Origin: Mageeibacillus sp. UBA1243
GTDB lineage: Bacteria > Bacillota > Clostridia > UBA1212
Reading direction: 5' to 3'
Length of the DNA stretch: 15,041 bases
Assembly (NCBI GenBank): GCA_002308595.1
Contig: DBWH01000010.1
Span: 2,105 to 17,145, forward strand
Both the position numbers and the translations under genes were made by a program. How positions within the stretch are numbered: position 1 is the stretch's first letter; every line of letters begins with the position of its first letter. The notes beneath the pieces were generated by a model. It saw only the letters and a program-made list of their open reading frames with translations, searched no databases and was not told the DNA's origin. This document shows, piece by piece, positions 1-7,346 of the stretch.

Positions 1-87
1 GCCGCCAATGCAGGCGAGGTCGAAATCGCCGGACGCGCCGCCGGAACAAACCGCTTTTCCGCAAAAATAGGCTACGAAAAAGCCTGA
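1..87 (+). CDS. C-terminal end of an unidentified protein (partial)
   Basis: Frame 1 is open from the first base to a TGA at 85-87, giving 28 residues that start AANAGEVEIAG and end KIGYEKA. The gene begins upstream of the window. The fragment is too short to identify a family. It is followed within 25 bases by a strong hairpin terminator, as expected for the end of a real transcription unit. The first bases contain a copy of the repeated octamer CGCCAATG, in the same codon phase as in the other genes. Coding status is an inference from the open frame and the terminator. Confidence 0.5.
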   Translation, partial: AANAGEVEIAGRAAGTNRFSAKIGYEKA

Positions 88-111
88 CGGCTCGGCTGAT
101 ATTAAATGAAG

Positions 112-146
112 AAAACCGGAATCACATTGCCTGTGGTTCCGGTTTT
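112..146. terminator. Bidirectional intrinsic terminator between convergent genes
   Basis: A 14-pair stem (112-125 with 133-146, one G-T pair) closes a 7-base loop. The arms read AAAACCGGAATCAC and GTGGTTCCGGTTTT, so each strand ends in a T run. It lies between the + strand gene ending at 87 and the minus strand gene ending at 187, and can serve both. Confidence 0.8.
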
Positions 147-186
147 GCATTAAGTTTCATAAGTTATTGTCAAGAAACCGTAATTC

Positions 187-1023
187 TCAGTTCAGCTTGC
201 CCCTGCCGAGAAGCTTCTTCAGTTTCTCAAAGTCGCTCGCGTGCGTCTCAAGGTAGAGGACGCCGCCTTCTTCGTCAGTCTTGATCGCAACAATCACCGC
301 GTCGGAGCTGATCTTGACGCCCGCTTTTCTTACGCCGGCGAGCTTGTCTCCGAACGTGTCGGGAACGCCGTAGCTTAGGATGTCAGAGGGCTCAACGACA
401 AGCTCGCCGCGGGGGGCAAGACAGTCGGAGTCGTAAATGACGATATCGTTTGAGCCGTTCTCGCCGATGTAGCACCTCTTGCGAAGCTGCGAGAAGAGGT
501 CGCCGTACGTTGTGAGGTTGCGGCAGAGGATATCCTGCGGGTTGTTCACCGTGTTGAGTGAGGTGATAAGGTCGCGGATTGCGTTGTTGTAGACGTCGCG
601 GCTCTGCTTGTTTTGCATTGGCGATACCGCCTTGATGAGCTCGCTCGCATTCATCCTTCCGGGAAGCTCCGGGAAGAGCGACATGTATTCCTCTTTGTAG
701 TCAAATCTCTTGGAACCCGCGCTGTTTGCCTCCTGGAACTTTTTGAGAGCCTTGAAGTAGCGGCGGATTATGAGCACGATTGCGGCGAGAGAAAGACCCG
801 CTGCAACGCCCCAGCCCCACTGTTTCCAGCTGCTGCTGTAGAACGTGAGAACGCACATGCCGGCAACGAGCACCATGCTGATGACGCCGCTGACTGTGAC
901 TGATTTCTGCGGAGGGTTGACGATCGGGGCATCGGTGATGCTGTCGTAAGCTCCTGTAAATGACGACTCAATAGTCTTGAAAGTATTGACCTCGTATTTT
1001 CTTGTTTCTTGTTCGGTTATCAT
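187..1023 (-). CDS. Unrecognised two-helix membrane protein with cytosolic domain
   Basis: 278 residues. I do not recognise the family. Residues 1-42 are polar. Two hydrophobic segments follow, about 43-63 (VTVSGVISMVLVAGMCVL) and 69-87 (WGWGVAAGLSLAAIVLII), ending in the basic stretch RRYFKALKK. A soluble domain of about 190 residues makes up the rest. The short gap between the helices suggests a hairpin with both termini on the same side, most likely cytoplasmic. The ATG at 1023 is preceded by AGGGAGA at suitable spacing. The gene has its own promoter (1108-1136), is transcribed away from the ABC exporter genes, and ends at the shared terminator 112-146. An octamer copy at 616-623 is in a different codon phase from all other coding copies. 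No function is proposed. Confidence 0.85.
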   Translation of the reverse strand: MITEQETRKYEVNTFKTIESSFTGAYDSITDAPIVNPPQKSVTVSGVISMVLVAGMCVLTFYSSSWKQWGWGVAAGLSLAAIVLIIRRYFKALKKFQEANSAGSKRFDYKEEYMSLFPELPGRMNASELIKAVSPMQNKQSRDVYNNAIRDLITSLNTVNNPQDILCRNLTTYGDLFSQLRKRCYIGENGSNDIVIYDSDCLAPRGELVVEPSDILSYGVPDTFGDKLAGVRKAGVKISSDAVIVAIKTDEEGGVLYLETHASDFEKLKKLLGRGKLN

Positions 1024-1107
1024 TTAAATCTCCCTGCGCCGTTTCGAAACTGACGCCAATGCGAAAATGATTATTTTCATCGGCTGCACTTTTTCAGCCG
1101 TTTAGAA

Positions 1108-1136
1108 AGTATAAATAAAAAGGCTTGAAATGTCAA
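1108..1136 (-). promoter_or_regulatory. Sigma-A type promoter for the minus strand membrane protein gene
   Basis: On the minus strand, TTGACA (1131-1136) and TATACT (1108-1113) are separated by exactly 17 bases. This matches consensus at 11 of 12 positions. Transcription would start near 1101, so the leader is about 78 bases. It begins with a small hairpin (CGGCTG at 1081-1086 with CAGCCG at 1095-1100) and contains GAAAAT/ATTTTC and an octamer copy (1054-1061). No equally good + strand promoter for the exporter genes was found in this interval. Confidence 0.8.
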
Positions 1137-1260
1137 CTGTCCGCTCCCTCCGCATATAAAATCATAGAAATATATCGCAAAATCCGATAAAATGACTCTT
1201 CGAACAAACGAACGGATTTTTGCGAAGAAAGCTTTTCGCGGAAAGGATTTTTTAGAAAAG

Positions 1261-2997
1261 ATGAAACGCTGGTATAAATACATGAAGCCGTACATGCCGT
1301 ACTTCATCCTCGGTCCGCTCTGCATGATCGTGGAGGTTATCGGCGAGGCTGTCATGCCCAAGCTCCTGGCGGTGATCATAAACGCTGCGAACGCGCAGCC
1401 GTCAACACTCACGAGCGGGAAGAGCATAGGCATCATGTTTTTGATGATACTGACGGCGCTGCTTATGATGGCGGGTGGCATTGGCGGTGCATATTTTGCA
1501 TCGAAAGCTTCCGTAAACTTTGCGGCGGACCTCAGAAACGACCTCTACGCGCACGTTCAGGGGTTCTCGTTTTCGAATATCGACAAGTTCTCCACGGGCT
1601 CCCTGGTCACGAGGCTCACAAACGACGTCACGCAGGTTCAGAACCTCATCAACATGGCGATGCGTATGTGCTTAAGAGCCCCCGGAATGATGATTGCGGC
1701 TCTTGTGATGTCGATCACCATCAGTCCTAAAATGTCGCTGGTCTTTGCGGTGAGTATCCCGCTGATGCTCGTGACCGTTGCGATCATCATCAAGACCGGT
1801 TTCCCGCGCTTTGCAAAGGTGCAGGAGAGCGTTGACAATCTGAACTCCAAGGTTCAGGAGAACGTCACAAACGTCAGAGTCGTAAAAAGCTTCGTCAGGG
1901 AAGAACACGAAACGAAGAAGTTCAGGGACGCAAGCGGCAGGCTGAAGAACTCAACCTTGTCGGCAATGAAAATCATGATCTTCATGGAGCCCGTGCTGAT
2001 GTTCTTTATGAACGCCACGGTCATTTTCGTGATTCTTTTTGGCGGCAGGATCGTCCTTGGCGGTGAACTCTCCGTCGGCGACCTTTCGGCATTCATCACG
2101 TACGTCACGCAGATTTTGTTCAGCCTCATGATGGTCACGTTCATGCTCATGTTCTCGTCAAGGGCGCTCGCGAGCGGCAGGCGTATTCTCGAGGTGCTTG
2201 ACGAAAAGCCGGAAATCACGGACAAAGAGGGTGTTGACACTGACGCCAAGGTCAAAAACGGCTCAGTCGAGTTCCGCAACGTCACTTTCAGGTACTACAA
2301 GGACAGCCCCGAGGGCGTTCTCTGCAACATAAATCTTAAAATTCCGGACGGAGCAACTGTCGGAATTATAGGGTCAACGGGCTCCGGCAAGACGACTCTC
2401 GTGTCGATGATACCGAGGCTTTACGATGTTGACGAGGGAGAGGTGCTCGTTGGCGGTGTCAACGTGAAGGACTACTCGCTCAAAAATCTCAGGGACGGCG
2501 TAGGCTGCGTGCTGCAGAAGAACACGCTGTTTTCGGGTACCATTGCCGATAACCTGAGGTGGGGCGACGAAAACGCCTCCGACGAGGAGATTCAGAAGTA
2601 CGCCGACTATGCGCAGGCCGACAAGTTCATCAAGACTTTCTCGGACGGCTACAACACCGAGATCGAGCAGGGCGGCAAGAACGTCTCCGGCGGTCAGAAG
2701 CAGAGGCTCTGCATTGCAAGAACGATGCTGAAAAAGCCAAAGGTGCTCATTTTCGACGACTCGACAAGCGCGGTCGACACCGCAACCGAGGCGCAGATCA
2801 GGCGTGCCTTCAGGGAGGAGCTCACCGGTGCCACCAAGATAATCATTGCCCAGAGAATCGGCTCCGTTATGGATGCTGACATGATCATAGTCATGAACGA
2901 GGGGCAGATCACGGGTGTCGGAACTCACGACGAGCTGCTCAAAAACAATACCGAATATCGCGAGATTTACGAATCCCAGACAGGAAAGGAGGCGTGA
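1261..2997 (+). CDS. ABC exporter half-transporter with degenerate nucleotide-binding domain (BmrC-like)
   Basis: 578 residues from ATG 1261: an N-terminal transmembrane domain with six predicted helices, then an ATPase domain. Walker A is GSTGSGKTT (371-379), the signature is VSGGQ (475-479) and Walker B is LIFDD. The residue after the Walker B Asp is Asp500 instead of the catalytic Glu, and the switch His is Gln531 (IIAQR). This pair of changes is typical of the degenerate subunit of heterodimeric exporters such as TM287/288, BmrCD and LmrCD. The partner gene begins 3 bases downstream. A longer reading from ATG 1192 is open, but it lacks a ribosome site and adds a basic stretch; homologues start near MKRWYKYMKPY. 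The AAAGGA before 1261 is rather far (13 bases), so the start is not certain. Export of drugs, peptides or lipids is inferred from the family; the substrate is unknown. Confidence 0.9.
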   Translation: MKRWYKYMKPYMPYFILGPLCMIVEVIGEAVMPKLLAVIINAANAQPSTLTSGKSIGIMFLMILTALLMMAGGIGGAYFASKASVNFAADLRNDLYAHVQGFSFSNIDKFSTGSLVTRLTNDVTQVQNLINMAMRMCLRAPGMMIAALVMSITISPKMSLVFAVSIPLMLVTVAIIIKTGFPRFAKVQESVDNLNSKVQENVTNVRVVKSFVREEHETKKFRDASGRLKNSTLSAMKIMIFMEPVLMFFMNATVIFVILFGGRIVLGGELSVGDLSAFITYVTQILFSLMMVTFMLMFSSRALASGRRILEVLDEKPEITDKEGVDTDAKVKNGSVEFRNVTFRYYKDSPEGVLCNINLKIPDGATVGIIGSTGSGKTTLVSMIPRLYDVDEGEVLVGGVNVKDYSLKNLRDGVGCVLQKNTLFSGTIADNLRWGDENASDEEIQKYADYAQADKFIKTFSDGYNTEIEQGGKNVSGGQKQRLCIARTMLKKPKVLIFDDSTSAVDTATEAQIRRAFREELTGATKIIIAQRIGSVMDADMIIVMNEGQITGVGTHDELLKNNTEYREIYESQTGKEA

Positions 2998-3000
2998 ACC

Positions 3001-4959
3001 GTGGCAAGAAGTATTGACGAACTTAAAAAACAGTACAACAGTACCGCCAAGGGCAACGCCACTCGCCGTATGGGCATGGGCGGCGGCAGAGGTCCCGGGG
3101 GCAACATGGGCGCCACGGGCAAGCCGAAAAATGCCGGCAAGACGATCGCGCGCATCTTTTCTTACATGCAGGGCCACAGATACAAGTTCGTGCTGGTCCT
3201 CGTATGCATGCTGGTGAACACGCTTTTCTCGCTCATTGGCGGCTACATGACGGCGCCTATCATCGACAACCTTGCGCTCACCGTAAACCCTTCGGCGGAC
3301 GTCAGAATCGAGGGAGTGGAGAAGCTCGTTGACAATTTCATCAGGAAGGCGTTTTTCATCCCCGAATCCAACACGGCGGAGATCGTGATCAAGTACGTTA
3401 CGGCGGCCGCAATCGTGCTCGGGTTTGTGTACCTTTTCGGCATATTGGCGGCATACCTTCAGGGCAGGCTGATGCTCAGCATCTCGACAAACATGCTCAA
3501 GAAGATGAGGGACGACCTGTTCGAGAAGATGCAGACGCTGCCCGTGAGATATTTTGACTCAAAACCTGTCGGCGAGGTCATGTCGAGGTTCACCAATGAC
3601 ATTGACAACCTTGAAAACATGATCAACAACTCGCTGACGTCGCTCATTTCGGGCATGGTGACGCTCATCGGCACGTTCATTTTCATGGTGACGACGAGCT
3701 GGGTCCTGACTCTCATCACGGTCGTGTTCATACCCGTTTTTGCCCTTGGCGGCATCCTTATCGGCAAGAAATCGCGCAAATACTACGCGGGTCAGCAGGC
3801 TGCTCTCGGCGCTGTCAACGGCTACATCGAGGAAACGGTCTCCGGACAGAAGGTCGTCAAGGTTTTCAACCACGAGGACACTTGCTGCGAGGAGTTCGGC
3901 ATGCTCAACGAGGATATGCGCGACAAGCAGTTCAAGGCTTCGTTCTGGGGCGGCGTGATGGGCCCGATCATGGGCAACACATCCCAGATTTCGTACGCGG
4001 TGACGGTCGGCATTGGCGGTATCCTGATGATTTCGGGCCACCTGAACCCCGGCGGTCTCACGATTTTTGCGCGCTATTCAAGGCAGTTTGCGATGCCTAT
4101 CAACAACATGTCCCAGCAGATGACAACGGTTTTCGCGGCTCTCGCGGGCGCCGAGCGTGTGTTTGAGGTCATGGACACCGACCCCGAGCTTCCTGACAGG
4201 GAAGACGCCAATGCAATGGACAACATGCAGGGCCACGTCATCATGAAGAACGTGACGTTCGGCTACAACCCCGGCCACACCATCCTCTACGACATCAACC
4301 TCTACGCCAAGCCCGGCCAGAAAATTGCTTTCGTCGGCTCAACCGGTGCCGGCAAGACCACCGTCACAAACCTCCTCAGCCGCTTCTACGACGTTGACGA
4401 GGGCACAATCACGATTGACGGTGTTGACGTCAGGGACATCAAACGCGACAGGCTGCGCTCGCAGATCGCCATGGTTCTCCAGGACACGCACCTTTTCTCC
4501 GGCACGGTCATGGAAAACATCCGCTACGGCAGGCTTGACGCGACAGACGAAGAGGTCATCGAAGCCGCCAAGACCGCATCCGCCCACAGCTTCATCATGA
4601 GGCTCCAGGACGGCTACAACACGGTCCTCGAAGGCGACGGCGCCAACCTCTCCCAGGGCCAGCGCCAGCTTCTCAACATCGCCCGCGCCGCAATCTCCAA
4701 GGCGCCCATCCTTGTCCTCGACGAGGCCACAAGCTCCGTCGACACCCGAACCGAGCGCCACATCGAGCATGGCATGGACAGGCTCATGAAAAACCGCACC
4801 ACCTTCGTCATCGCCCACCGCCTCTCCACCGTCCGCAACGCCAATGCAATCATGGTCATGGAACACGGGCGGATAATCGAGCGCGGCAGCCATGATGAGC
4901 TGCTGGCGCTCAAAGGCAGGTACTACGAGCTCTACACGGGCAAAACCGAGCTTGCCTAG
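3001..4959 (+). CDS. ABC exporter half-transporter, catalytically canonical partner (BmrD-like)
   Basis: 652 residues from GTG 3001, preceded by AAAGGAGG (2985-2992) at 8 bases. The first 45 residues are polar and glycine rich (MGMGGGRGPGG), an N-terminal extension common in this subunit type. A six-helix transmembrane domain follows, then the ATPase domain: Walker A GSTGAGKTT (446-454), signature LSQGQ (550-554), Walker B with Asp574 and catalytic Glu575, and switch His606 (IAHR). All catalytic residues are therefore present, unlike in the upstream subunit. The two genes are 3 bases apart and surely co-translated. The expected product is a membrane heterodimer with one active and one degenerate ATP site. 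The gene contains four copies of the octamer CGCCAATG/CATTGGCG. The substrate cannot be told from sequence. Confidence 0.93.
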   Translation: MARSIDELKKQYNSTAKGNATRRMGMGGGRGPGGNMGATGKPKNAGKTIARIFSYMQGHRYKFVLVLVCMLVNTLFSLIGGYMTAPIIDNLALTVNPSADVRIEGVEKLVDNFIRKAFFIPESNTAEIVIKYVTAAAIVLGFVYLFGILAAYLQGRLMLSISTNMLKKMRDDLFEKMQTLPVRYFDSKPVGEVMSRFTNDIDNLENMINNSLTSLISGMVTLIGTFIFMVTTSWVLTLITVVFIPVFALGGILIGKKSRKYYAGQQAALGAVNGYIEETVSGQKVVKVFNHEDTCCEEFGMLNEDMRDKQFKASFWGGVMGPIMGNTSQISYAVTVGIGGILMISGHLNPGGLTIFARYSRQFAMPINNMSQQMTTVFAALAGAERVFEVMDTDPELPDREDANAMDNMQGHVIMKNVTFGYNPGHTILYDINLYAKPGQKIAFVGSTGAGKTTVTNLLSRFYDVDEGTITIDGVDVRDIKRDRLRSQIAMVLQDTHLFSGTVMENIRYGRLDATDEEVIEAAKTASAHSFIMRLQDGYNTVLEGDGANLSQGQRQLLNIARAAISKAPILVLDEATSSVDTRTERHIEHGMDRLMKNRTTFVIAHRLSTVRNANAIMVMEHGRIIERGSHDELLALKGRYYELYTGKTELA

Positions 4960-4960
4960 G

Positions 4961-5153
4961 GTTTTCGGCTCTTTACGCATTTTGCCCGAAAACAACAAAG
5001 AACGAATAACAACAATTGTTCGAAGTAATCACCTTTCTTCGACAACCAATAAGGAACGAGATTACTGGGCAAAATGCTTTGCGCGAGCTCCCCGCTCGCA
5101 GTGCCCCTGCACAGCGTCGGGGTCGCCGCACGCAAAAATAGCTCCAAAAATCG
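4961..5153. repeat. Structured module M1 of intergenic array
   Basis: Header TTTCGGCTCTTTACG (4963-4977), then stem 1: GCATTTTGCCC (4977-4987) with GGGCAAAATGC (5067-5077), extended inward by AGTAATC (5024-5030) with GATTACT (5060-5066). Three T follow, then hairpin 2: GCAGTGC (5098-5104), loop CCCT, GCACAGC (5109-5115), enclosed by CCCCG/CGGGG and GCG/CGC. It ends with ACGCAAAAATAGCTCC. The layout matches M2 and M3, although the stem 1 sequence is different. Which strand is transcribed, if any, is unknown. Confidence 0.7.
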
Positions 5154-5304
5154 ATTTTCGGTTCTTTACGAAAGCCGCCGAGAACAATTTGAAACAAGCG
5201 GTGTCTTGCGACGAATCAGTGGCGGCTTTCTTTCCGCGCAGAAACCACTCGCAGTACATTCGTACAGCATCGGATTTCTGCGCGAAAAAATAACTCGAAA
5301 ATCG
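5152..5304. repeat. Structured module M2 of intergenic array
   Basis: Header TTTCGGTTCTTTACG (5156-5170). Stem 1 is GAAAGCCGCC (5170-5179) with GGCGGCTTTC (5221-5230). Hairpin 2 has outer arms CGCGCAGAAA (5235-5244) and TTTCTGCGCG (5275-5284), and an inner stem GCAGTAC (5251-5257), loop ATTC, GTACAGC (5262-5268). It ends with CGCGAAAAAATAACTCG and ATCG. About 110 bases align with M3 with few changes, including a conserved AAGCGGTGTCTT inside the stem 1 loop. No credible protein is encoded. Confidence 0.75.
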
Positions 5305-5320
5305 TAGGTTTAAGCAAGTC

Positions 5321-5354
5321 GGATTCGTGCGCGAAAAAATAGCTCGAAAACCCG
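5321..5354. repeat. Partial module (trailer only) between M2 and M3
   Basis: GGATTCGTGCGCGAAAAAAT followed by AGCTCGAAAA repeats the end of M2 (5272-5301), with one A/G difference inside the 3' part. Header and stem 1 are missing, so this is a truncated unit. Confidence 0.6.
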
Positions 5355-5356
5355 TT

Positions 5357-5480
5357 AGATTGGGCTATTTACGAAAGCCGCCAAGATACAAATCTATCAA
5401 GCGGTGTCTTCGACGGATTAGTGGCGGCTTTCTTTTCGTGAGCAAACCTCTCGCGGTACCTTCGTACAGCTCTTAAGCTG
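5357..5480. repeat. Structured module M3 of intergenic array
   Basis: Shortened header TTGGGCTATTTACG (5360-5373). Stem 1 is GAAAGCCGCC (5373-5382) with GGCGGCTTTC (5423-5432). The inner hairpin is GCGGTAC (5453-5459), loop CTTC, GTACAGC (5464-5470). The outer stem of hairpin 2 is weak here and the usual A-rich trailer is missing. It aligns with M2 over about 110 bases. Confidence 0.7.
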
Positions 5481-5536
5481 CGATTTTGGTCTCTTTACGA
5501 TTTTTGCCCAAAGCAAAAACGACAGACAACAAAAAC
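5481..5536. repeat. Partial module M4: header and start only
   Basis: Header TTTGGTCTCTTTACG (5485-5499) is followed by ATTTTTGCCC, resembling the start of M1 (CATTTTGCCC). A small hairpin, TTTTTGC (5501-5507) with GCAAAAA (5513-5519), can form. The unit then runs into the terminator at 5537 and has no hairpin 2. Confidence 0.5.
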
Positions 5537-5574
5537 ATACGAACTGCGTTTTTCCGACGTAGTTCGTATTTTTT
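5537..5574 (+). terminator. Intrinsic terminator at the right end of the array
   Basis: A 12-pair stem, ATACGAACTGCG (5537-5548) with CGTAGTTCGTAT (5558-5569) including one G-T pair, encloses a 9-base loop and is followed by six T (5569-5574). On the minus strand the stem is followed by GTTTTTGT, so it may work both ways. It separates any transcript of the array or exporter genes from the pepD promoter. Confidence 0.75.
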
Positions 5575-5584
5575 GACCGGTCTG

Positions 5585-5613
5585 ATGACATGAGGCAGGC
5601 AAACTGGTATAAT
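5585..5613 (+). promoter_or_regulatory. Sigma-A type promoter for pepD
   Basis: ATGACA (5585-5590), a 17-base spacer and TATAAT (5608-5613), with an extended -10 TG at 5605-5606. A start near 5620 gives a leader of about 140 bases. The leader starts inside a 13-base direct repeat, TATAAGAAGGATG, at 5616-5628 and 5631-5643. Confidence 0.75.
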
Positions 5614-5761
5614 TATATAAGAAGGATGCGTATAAGAAGGATGATTCACAAAACTCTTGATAAATTAGGGCGGGTGGCTTAAAATCCGTGAGCATAAGTT
5701 TTATTGAAGAGCAAGGCTGCCGCTCAATGAGATTGGCGGCAAGGATGCTTGAGGAGGACTG

Positions 5762-7219
5762 ATGGAAAACATACTGTCCGGGCTGAAACCGGAGAAAGTG
5801 TTTGAGTTTTTTGAACTTTTGAGTTCGGTGCCGCACGGTTCCGGAAACACGGGGCCGATAAGCGAAATCTGCGTGCAGTTTGCGCGGGAGCGCGGGCTTG
5901 AGTGCCATAAGGACGAGGCGAACAACGTTATTATAAAGAAACCTGCGTCGCCGGGGTGCGAGAATGCGCCGACGGTCATACTGCAGGGGCATCTTGATAT
6001 GGTCTGCACTAAGAGGCCGGACTGCGATATTGATATGGAGAAAGAGGGCCCGAGGCTTGCGACGGACGGCGAGTGGGTTTGGGCCGAGGGCAGTTCGCTT
6101 GGCGGTGATGATGCCATTGGCGTGGCCGTTGCGATGGCTGTGCTTGACGACAGGACGCTTGTCCATCCGGCGGTCGAAGCGCTTTTTACGACCGATGAGG
6201 AAACCGGGCTTTTCGGGGCGGGGGCTGTTGACGCGTCGCTCCTGAACGGTAAAATGCTTGTGAATCTTGACAGCGAGGAAGAGGGCGTTTTCACTGTTTC
6301 GTGCGCAGGAGGTATGCGCTGCGACTGCACCGTACCGGTGAAGAGAGAGGCTGTGCCGGAGTATATCTGCTACGAGCTTGAGGTTTCGGGCCTGAAGGGG
6401 GGACACTCCGGGGCGGAGATCAACAAGGGGCGCGGCAATGCCGCCAAGCTGCTTGCGAGGTTCATCTATTCGGCGCTCAGAAGGATGGATGTAAGGCTTG
6501 GCGATTTCGTCGGCGGTGACTTTGACAATGTAATCCCCAAGGTCTCAAAGGCGGTCGTGTTTGTGGAACCTGAGAAGATTGACGTGTTCGAGCAGATGGC
6601 GGCGGAGTTTAACGAGACTGTCAGGAAGGAACTCGAGGCGACGGACGGCGGGTTTACGATGACGGCAACGCTTGTTCAAAGCAGTGACATGCCTGCGGAC
6701 AGCGAGTCGACGGAGCGCGCAGTGACTGCGATTTATGCGACGCCGAACGGTATCCAGCGCATGAGCCCTGACATTAAGGATTTTGTGCAGACGTCGCTTA
6801 ACCTTGGCGTGTTGCGCACTTCGGCAAACTTCGTGAGCTTCTCGTTTTCGATCAGGTCGTCGTCGGCATCCGAAAAGAACGAGGTTTTCTCGCGCGTGGA
6901 GGCGATTGTGGCGGCTTGCGGCGGCAATTCATCAAAACGCGGCGAGTATCCGGCCTGGGAATACAAGGCTGACTCCAGACTGAGAGACATCTGCCTGAGA
7001 GCCTACAGGAGAACGTACGGTGACGAAGCGCGCGTCGAGGGAATCCACGCGGGTCTTGAATGCGGCATTTTTGCGGAAAAAATAGAGGGACTTGACGCGA
7101 TATCTTTCGGGCCCGATCTCAGGGACATCCATTCGGTTCGCGAGCGCCTGAACGTCAAATCCACGGAGCGCATGTACAGGCTCGTTTGCGAGATTTTAAA
7201 CATTGCATCTGAACTTTGA
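5762..7219 (+). CDS. pepD: Aminoacyl-histidine dipeptidase (PepD, peptidase family M20)
   Basis: 485 residues, the usual length for PepD. It is a cytosolic metallopeptidase cleaving dipeptides such as carnosine-type Xaa-His substrates and other short peptides for amino acid supply. Likely metal ligands by comparison with the family are His77 (GHLDM), Asp116 (GGDDAIG), Glu147 (TTDEETG), Asp170 (NLDSEE) and His457 (RDIHSVRERLN). The catalytic pair is Asp79 and Glu146. A lid/dimerisation domain lies between the two metal-site halves, roughly 185-390, including SGLKGGHSGAEI. ATG 5762 is preceded by GAGGAGG at good spacing. The gene has its own promoter (5585-5613) and terminator (7260-7300), so it is probably transcribed alone. 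No signal peptide is seen and all key residues are present. Confidence 0.95.
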   Translation: MENILSGLKPEKVFEFFELLSSVPHGSGNTGPISEICVQFARERGLECHKDEANNVIIKKPASPGCENAPTVILQGHLDMVCTKRPDCDIDMEKEGPRLATDGEWVWAEGSSLGGDDAIGVAVAMAVLDDRTLVHPAVEALFTTDEETGLFGAGAVDASLLNGKMLVNLDSEEEGVFTVSCAGGMRCDCTVPVKREAVPEYICYELEVSGLKGGHSGAEINKGRGNAAKLLARFIYSALRRMDVRLGDFVGGDFDNVIPKVSKAVVFVEPEKIDVFEQMAAEFNETVRKELEATDGGFTMTATLVQSSDMPADSESTERAVTAIYATPNGIQRMSPDIKDFVQTSLNLGVLRTSANFVSFSFSIRSSSASEKNEVFSRVEAIVAACGGNSSKRGEYPAWEYKADSRLRDICLRAYRRTYGDEARVEGIHAGLECGIFAEKIEGLDAISFGPDLRDIHSVRERLNVKSTERMYRLVCEILNIASEL

Positions 7220-7259
7220 CAATTAATCGGTAATACAGTCTGCCGCCAATGCGGTCAGC

Positions 7260-7300
7260 GGCCCTCCGGCTTAACCAATCGCCGGAGGGCCTCCTTTTTG
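7260..7300 (+). terminator. Strong intrinsic terminator after pepD
   Basis: GGCCCTCCGGC (7260-7270) pairs perfectly over 11 bases with GCCGGAGGGCC (7281-7291) around a 10-base loop, followed by TCCTTTTTG. An octamer copy (7244-7251) lies just upstream. Confidence 0.9.
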
Positions 7301-7311
7301 TCCAATTTCTA

Positions 7312-7340
7312 TTGACAAAATAAAAAACGTGAGTTATACT
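7312..7340 (+). promoter_or_regulatory. Sigma-A type promoter for the regulator and importer operon
   Basis: TTGACA (7312-7317), a 17-base spacer and TATACT (7335-7340). It is near consensus and lies just after the pepD terminator. The start near 7347 leaves a leader of about 165 bases before the regulator gene. Confidence 0.85.
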
Positions 7341-7346
7341 TAGGGC

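Noticed and set aside
1125..1160. Plus strand promoter TTGAAA ... TATAAA for the exporter genes.
   Set aside because: The spacing is 24 bases, too long for a sigma-A promoter, and the alternative -35 (TGTCAA) matches poorly. Left as unresolved.
2374..4998. Long minus strand frames in the exporter genes (2374-3177, 3559-4041, 4339-4998).
   Set aside because: They are antisense to domains with all ABC motifs in order and lack independent starts or family signals.
4892..5307. Open frames of 60-130 codons on both strands across the array (4892-5293, 5074-5307, 4973-5197, 5062-5259).
   Set aside because: They coexist in several frames over the hairpin repeats, start inside the exporter gene or lack ribosome sites, and have no family-like composition. 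The repeat structure explains the sequence better.
4977..5470. Array considered as CRISPR repeats or as integron attC sites.
   Set aside because: Units are irregular in length, spacers are not unique sequences between constant repeats, and no conserved attC core (GTTRRRY/RYYYAAC) pair or cassette gene is seen.
5626..5682. Possible 18-codon leader peptide (MRIRRMIHKTLDKLGRVA) upstream of pepD.
   Set aside because: The ATG directly abuts its ribosome-like site with no spacing, and the peptide has no feature suggesting attenuation.
5495..6406. Minus strand open frame of 303 codons.
   Set aside because: It runs antisense through the clearly coding pepD gene, its promoter and terminator, and its translation is rich in Arg, His and Ser, typical of a shadow frame.
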